From Atherix ibis (Eukaryota; Arthropoda; Insecta; Diptera; Athericidae): a stretch of 64,000 nt of DNA. Position numbers and translations under genes: made by a program. Below the pieces are notes generated by a model, which saw nothing but the letters and a program-made list of their open reading frames with translations, did no database searches and was not told where the DNA came from. Positions 58,490-64,000 of the stretch are shown here, one piece after another; positions within the stretch are counted from its first letter, which is position 1; every line of letters begins with the position of its first letter. Location: the NCBI GenBank assembly GCA_958298945.1, contig OY282607.1:32521000-32584999 (forward strand), in the 5' to 3' direction.

Positions 58490-58900
58490 TATTTATCATA
58501 AATGCGATCTTTCACAAGAAGCCTGTCTGGTGGAGGTGTAATTTTTTTAAAATGAAGAAGATACTGTTACCGTCGATTCTGAGCACTGTTGCCTTATGAT
58601 AACCATTTTTTTTTTTTTTGGTATTAACTTGAAGATATTAATTTGGACCACATGTGATTTGTTTAAAATGGTACTACAAGCTACATAATATGAAATTTTT
58701 TAGCATTTCTGCGAGTTAAGTTCGCAGAATGCGTAGTTTCGAGACTTGGTGTGAATTTTTCTTGTGAAACTTCGTTTATGAAATTTTTGTAGATAATTTT
58801 CAATCTTTAGAGCATGTAAAATTGAACACCAATCTAGTAATGGCCGAATTACAACCCTGAAATGGGTAACAAAGTCCTTAGACAATGGGTTGAATTTTTT
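58490..58900 (+). pseudogene. Tc1/mariner-type transposase relic (middle part)
   Basis: Plus-strand frames give an EEDTVTVDSEH-like run (about 58,554-58,588; family FENEAGxTVTVNSER), FFFFGINLKDINLDHM (about 58,605-58,654), a stop-broken NGTTSYI (expected QQDGATCHT), LRVKFAECVVSRLGVN (about 58,711-58,757) and a C-terminal MAELQPEMGN-like run (about 58,840-58,870). DEAHF, VNKQN and the WPPRS block are not seen. The second catalytic motif is destroyed. Possibly the same lineage as the 55.4-kb relic. Confidence 0.65.
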
Positions 58901-61900
58901 GTTCAAACATTATTATCCTTGCCAATTATATATTAGGTCCAGGAATATTACTTCAAATATCAGCTGTGAGCCTAGTTGGATATCAAGCAAAATCACAAAC
59001 ACTTCGAATACTAGCTTAGTCGTACTGCAGGTTTATTATGATGTACAAAAATGTTGTTACAATAATTTGTTCAATTCCAAGCGGAATTTTCAACTTCATA
59101 AGCTAATTCTGAAGAAACCTTAAGAAAAACAACATTTGTTATTTTCAATGTGGCCTAGAAATTCTCTCTAAATACTCATATGTGTTTTTAAATATTATTG
59201 CATATTTTCATACAAGAATCCATCTGATACTATGAAATTATTGTGAATTGTTGTTAATTTTAATTATTATTTAGTTATGAGTAAATAAATACAAAATCAT
59301 AAATGTATAGATTATGGTATATTTCTAAGGAAAGAATTCATAATGCTTCTTATAAGGAAATGAAAAATAAATAAGCAAAAAAAAAAGAAAAAAACACTTC
59401 TTTGAATTGCAAACAACACGCTTCATTTATTTTATCGAAAAAGTTAATTAAGTAAGAATACTACTCGTATTTGATTAAAATGTACTGAATATACTACAGA
59501 ATTATAAGTATCATGTGGGAAAAACTTTTCTACTAAACTTCTTACGAATACTTCCTGGATTTCTTAACTGAATTCTTTATTAAAGTGTGTTCGTCGGCGT
59601 TTGTACATTCATTATAGACATTCGTACGATATGTAAGGTTTTGGTGAAGAGTAAGAAGGTGAAATATCCTTTTGAAAGATAGGAAAAAACATACGATAAT
59701 CGCTATCCTGTAGCGAAACACTCTTAAAAATCAGAATTAATATTTATTCAACATTAATCAAGGGCAATAGTCCAACACCGTAAGTATTCGAACCTTACTT
59801 TTGGAATCTCTTCAGTATATATAGTCGGATACAGGATATTATATGGTGTAATATGACTATAAAAAAAAATTTTGTAGCGCACAATGCAAGTGTGAGTTTG
59901 CCTGGATCGTACCTAATATGAACTGTGTACATGGTATGAGAAGGTACGACGGTAAATCGTAGATAGTCTAGGAAAGTACAGTTCAATATAGCGTAACGAT
60001 ATTCACTAAACTTTTTGTACGTTTCTCATATATCCTTGGAATGGTCGCCCCGAAGTTATTTAATCCTATGCTCGTACTCACGGTTCGTTAACTTGGCGAA
60101 GTCATGTCACTCGCCCACGGGTCATTTAACGCATTGTCACTCTTGTAATAATCCTCTTAAACTTTTCCTTTATCCTTTCTAGTCTAACGTTATGGTCGCA
60201 TAATTATGTGAGTTTCATATACGAGCATTTATTCGAGCTTGTATTTGTGCATGTGGAGCAAAAAAAATTGCACAGTTTTTACAGGATTGTTTTGCTATCT
60301 GTTTATTGTATAAATTGGAGCACAGTACTAAAGAGTGCCGAAGTGGATAAAGAAAATGAAATGAAGGTAACGATTAGATGGAAATATCGTACATGGAAAT
60401 ACTTGGGAATCCTACTAACTTTTCCAAATACAACAATAAAGACGTCTTCTCCTTATAAACGTGTTTTTTTTTCTTCATCTCATACACATTTCTACGCATT
60501 TCTTAACACATTAAGTCCATTCGTCCGTTAGTGAATTGCAGTAACCGATGGTGTCATGGTCCTATGGTAGCCATTAACCAACCATCTGCGTGCCATTCAT
60601 GACAATTTCTTAAGAATAAGTAAAATTTACAAGGATAATCAGACCAGAATACGTTCATACGCAAACACTCAAACATTATCCGATAAGTGAGATTTTTCTC
60701 TCAGCATTTTATTTAAGGATATATCTCTTTTATATATATACCTATAAGACTAAATGGATATCTATCTAACTATATACAATATATGAACAGAAGAACTTAT
60801 ATTATATTGCATTTCTATATATACACAAATGATCAGATTTTCTTCTATTCAACTTATGTATATGTACATATATCCTCCCATATCCTCGAAAAGTTATAAA
60901 CACCGAATAACAATATCAGCCGATTATATTATAGTTAATAGCTCACAAATCCTACATATAACTCAAATCCAGGATAATTTTCTATCTTCATAGAATAATA
61001 GCGAATTGAACTTTTGAAGAAAACCAGAGGGGGAGGGGTTGAAATAGTCTATAGAATATCATATTTATTTACAAGCAAGTTGGGACTTCTATTATGAATA
61101 ATTGTTTGTTTTGTGTGTCTGTAATTCTATAGTGAATTTGTGTAATCGAATGTCCTTTCAGTTAAATAGTGGTTTTTCTTTTTTTCTAACCGGTATACAT
61201 ATTGTATAAAGGAAATTTCTATAGCGAAGAGTGTATAAATTCTTATTTTCGATAGGAAAGTGGAATATTCCTTTTTCATGTTTGTAGATAATAAAAAAAA
61301 AAATCTGCCTCTTAGTGTAAAAGCTCAAAGAGTCCTTTAATAGTTATTCATTTTTTCTTGCATTTAGTTACTCTGACACATTTTCTTTAGCTTAATATTC
61401 TAGGATATATTTTCTTGTCTTAGTTTCTTTCAATTTTTTAATATTTTCATGTGTCTTCTTTTTTTCTAATAAAACGTCCTTTTTCTAATAAATATTTAGT
61501 ACTTATTTTAGGTATAATCGTATTGTTATAAATTTTTGTCACTTATGGTAGTGATTTTTATTTTAAATTATTGTAAAAATAATTGCTTACATTTTTGTTA
61601 CAACAGAAAGAGTCGATAGAAAAAATTCCTTTCATTTATTTTCCTACAAACTCCAATATGTTTATATTGACTATATATAAATATATATTAGGAAAATGAA
61701 GAAAAACCAGAAGATGTTTATTGAAAATGAATAAGGAAAAAGGATATTAAAATAGCCCCTTAAGACTTATTATTAAAAGATACTTAAAACTGATTAATGA
61801 ATGTTTGAAAATGACAAGACACCAATTCAACAAGACTCTCTACATACTAACTTAAATATATAATAAATAAGTATCAATAAGTAATGTAAATGTATGCTCA

Positions 61901-62768
61901 TATATCATAGAATGAAGAACAATAATAATAAAAATAATGTAGGATCATCAAGTATAAGGAAAGAGAAGAAGATGACAAATATGAAAACATAGCACAACAT
62001 AGATAAAAACAACGACAAAAACAATATTACTTGTAAAAAAATATAAGATTAAGTTGAAAAAAATGGACAAGTAATAGGAGTGTATGAAAGAAAGCCAAAG
62101 CGAGTATAATTTATAAGAACATACTAAAGCCTAGAAGACTACTGGGTTCTGTTCCATTCCTATATAAGAATGGATAAAAATGCTCTTGTCGGCGTTGACG
62201 TTTATTATTGTTAGTATTTTTCTTTACTGTTCACTTTATTGTATCATTTTTAATAAAATACAGTTAATGCACTTATAAGATCATATAAATGTGTAATTAC
62301 GATAAAAAGTAATATTATATATGAAAAAATATTAATAACATGAAATAGGATCTTAGACACTCGTCATAATTGGGTTATAATGTTTTTGCTCTTACCCCTA
62401 TAATAGTAAATTATCATTTTATTAATTTTTCTACAATGAAAAAAGTATCCTTCGTCATCTGGATGTCCTAATTATTTTCGATTATCATTTTTTTCAGTGG
62501 TTATATTGATTTAAAAAAAAAGGAAAGTAAATTTAATCAGATATTATATCGTTATATGGATTAGGCTTTGCATTATGCACTTAATATAATATAATTTAAA
62601 GGCGATTTCTTGCATGGACTCAATTATTTATAGTTAATTTTCTAATTGGTTCAACTTAATTAGCAAATGTACAGTTTTAATTCCATTTATCAGACCCCGT
62701 GTTTTTTCTTCATTAAGAATATAAAGGATTCTATATTAATTTTCTTTTTTGTTGAATTATTGCTAAGA
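58901..62768. other. AT-rich noncoding stretch
   Basis: No supported gene. A 107-codon plus-strand frame at 60,208-60,531 shows no motif. 60.7-60.9 kb is rich in TATATA runs. A TACTCGTA octamer lies at 59,462. Confidence 0.55.
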
Positions 62769-62797
62769 AAAAAGGTTGCTTATCAAGCAACCTTTTT
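62769..62797. repeat. Perfect 13-bp hairpin, terminator-like
   Basis: AAAAAGGTTGCTT and its exact complement flank a 3-base loop (ATC), giving an A tract, a GC-containing stem and a T tract. It looks like a bacterial intrinsic terminator, but the surroundings are insect-like noncoding DNA, so I list it as a hairpin only. Confidence 0.85.
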
Positions 62798-64000
62798 AAG
62801 ATATGACCTTAAGAAGAAAATTTGAATCTCATCCTTAAGTACGCAGCAGACAGTTTGCCGATAAAAAAAATTCTTAAATTTACAAATATTTTCCAAAAAA
62901 ATATTTTGGCAAGTATTATTAGTGATTTTCGAAATCAAAAGCAAACAAAATATTTCAAAAAATAATAAATACTACATAAATTTACTTTTCCTAATCGATA
63001 TTCTACACAGACTAAATATAAAGTACAAATGCCCGAAAAGTCTGCTCATGATTTAAGAATACTGGCAGAAGGATATCTTGTTTAGTTTTGATCTGATATC
63101 AAAAAAAGAGAGATGAAAAGTCTCAGGAATCATTTAACTGCCATACTTAAGAATAAGAAAGAAAAACACAAAAAAGGAAATTCATTGATAGAAAGTATGC
63201 AGATGAATGGCATCCTGACATCAGAGAAATGTTCCGTACAGGCACTGTGTGTAAAGGACATTATTTGAGATTCAATAGAACCCTCGCATCCTTTCATCAT
63301 TTAATGATTTACTTGGGTTAAGTTCTGTATGGATCAGTATGGTCTGATTCGGTTATAGTTATCTGATCTAAAATTTATTCAATACCACAAAAATACCAAC
63401 GAAGTGATAGAGCGTACCAATTAGGGATGTGCAAAGGCGATGAGGAGAGATTCTTGTGTGCTTGGTTTAAGGAAGTTGGTTCCATTAGAATCGAAAAATA
63501 CCTTTCAGAAATTGAATCGAAAAGGGGGGCTAAACAGGGGAAGAGATATATATTTATTCCAAATTGGTGGCCTTATTGGAGTTGATTGTAATAACTGAAA
63601 TTCAGCTTGAACTCTTATTGTATGGCGAAAAGAAAGTATTCCACTATAGTTTTAATATTACAATATTATCTAAAAGCTCATACCATGTTGAGTTTTTTAC
63701 CAAAAATTTGACTTGATTGAGATGTAATACAAAATATTTATCATATATGAGTGATTAAAAATGGTTTAAATTATTTTTACCATACTGAGTGATTCTCACA
63801 GCCTGACTTGTCGAAAACAAAGCAATTTTGCGGTCGTACATCGTTTAACTAGAGGTAAAATGAAAAATTGGATCCGACTCATAACTTCACTTTTAAGGTA
63901 GTGAGTGTTATCAAAAGTGAAGGTGGTTGTTAAATTGTTCCCTAGAGTATTTCAAATCGAAAGGGGTTGTTTTATGGTATGCTTTTCCTTTCACCATTTA
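62798..64000. other. AT-rich noncoding stretch
   Basis: Nothing supported. Confidence 0.55.

Noticed and set aside
60208..60531. 107-codon plus-strand frame
   Set aside because: No recognisable domain; upstream and downstream signals absent. Left as noncoding.

Overview
The window is AT-rich (roughly two thirds A+T), has long A and T runs, few long reading frames and no operon-like gene packing. It carries relics of animal DNA transposons (Tc1/mariner superfamily) and of Jockey/LINE-type non-LTR retrotransposons. That points to an insect nuclear genome. The transposase types (VNKQN...WPPRS motifs, DD34D mariners) and the retroelement C-termini fit Diptera, but this is an inference and the species cannot be named. 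I find no host gene that I can identify by family, no tRNA or rRNA gene and no CRISPR array. The window reads as an intergenic or long-intron stretch dominated by decayed mobile elements.

Layout. 2.76-3.59 kb holds a minus-strand transposase relic with a duplicated internal block. 5.64-7.57 kb holds a mariner-like fragment with a small in-frame tandem repeat, followed by a nearly full-length but dead DD34D mariner whose frameshift coincides with a perfect palindrome. 12.4-12.9 kb is another minus-strand transposase relic, followed by an unclassified repeat (about 13.18-13.77 kb) that recurs, inverted, at 33.75-34.39 kb. 17.6-18.8 kb has a mariner deletion derivative next to a LINE C-terminal tail. 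25.46-25.94 kb is a two-unit 240-bp tandem repeat with a stem-loop in each unit. 28.2-28.7 kb is a LINE reverse transcriptase relic. 30.95-31.25 kb is a 159-bp tandem duplication. 33.2-34.7 kb is a Tc1/mariner relic interrupted by the unclassified repeat. 35.6-36.5, 39.96-40.2, 43.1-44.6, 52.5-52.9, 55.4-55.95 and 58.4-58.9 kb hold further transposase relics. 44,972-46,217 is a whole Tc1/mariner-type element with 32-bp inverted termini (31 of 32 positions match) and a broken transposase. 49.4-50.5 kb is an internally deleted Jockey-clade LINE.

The elements belong to several distinct lineages, and none has an intact transposase or reverse transcriptase. Four relics (near 3.0, 36.0, 52.7 and 55.5 kb) seem to share one terminal sequence. 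Three of them also lack the N-terminal DNA-binding part of the transposase, which suggests an internally deleted derivative family. Candidate host sequences are weak: a 61-codon reading frame at 57,774-57,959 (minus) with coding-like codon use, a 134-codon frame at 15,794-16,198 (minus) and a possible terminal exon at 10,453-10,536 (minus).

Two sequence-scale signals are not explained by the elements. The 8-mer TACGAGTA (either strand) occurs at least 15 times, several-fold above a rough base-composition expectation. There is also a set of perfect or near-perfect hairpins, the clearest at 13,937-13,987.
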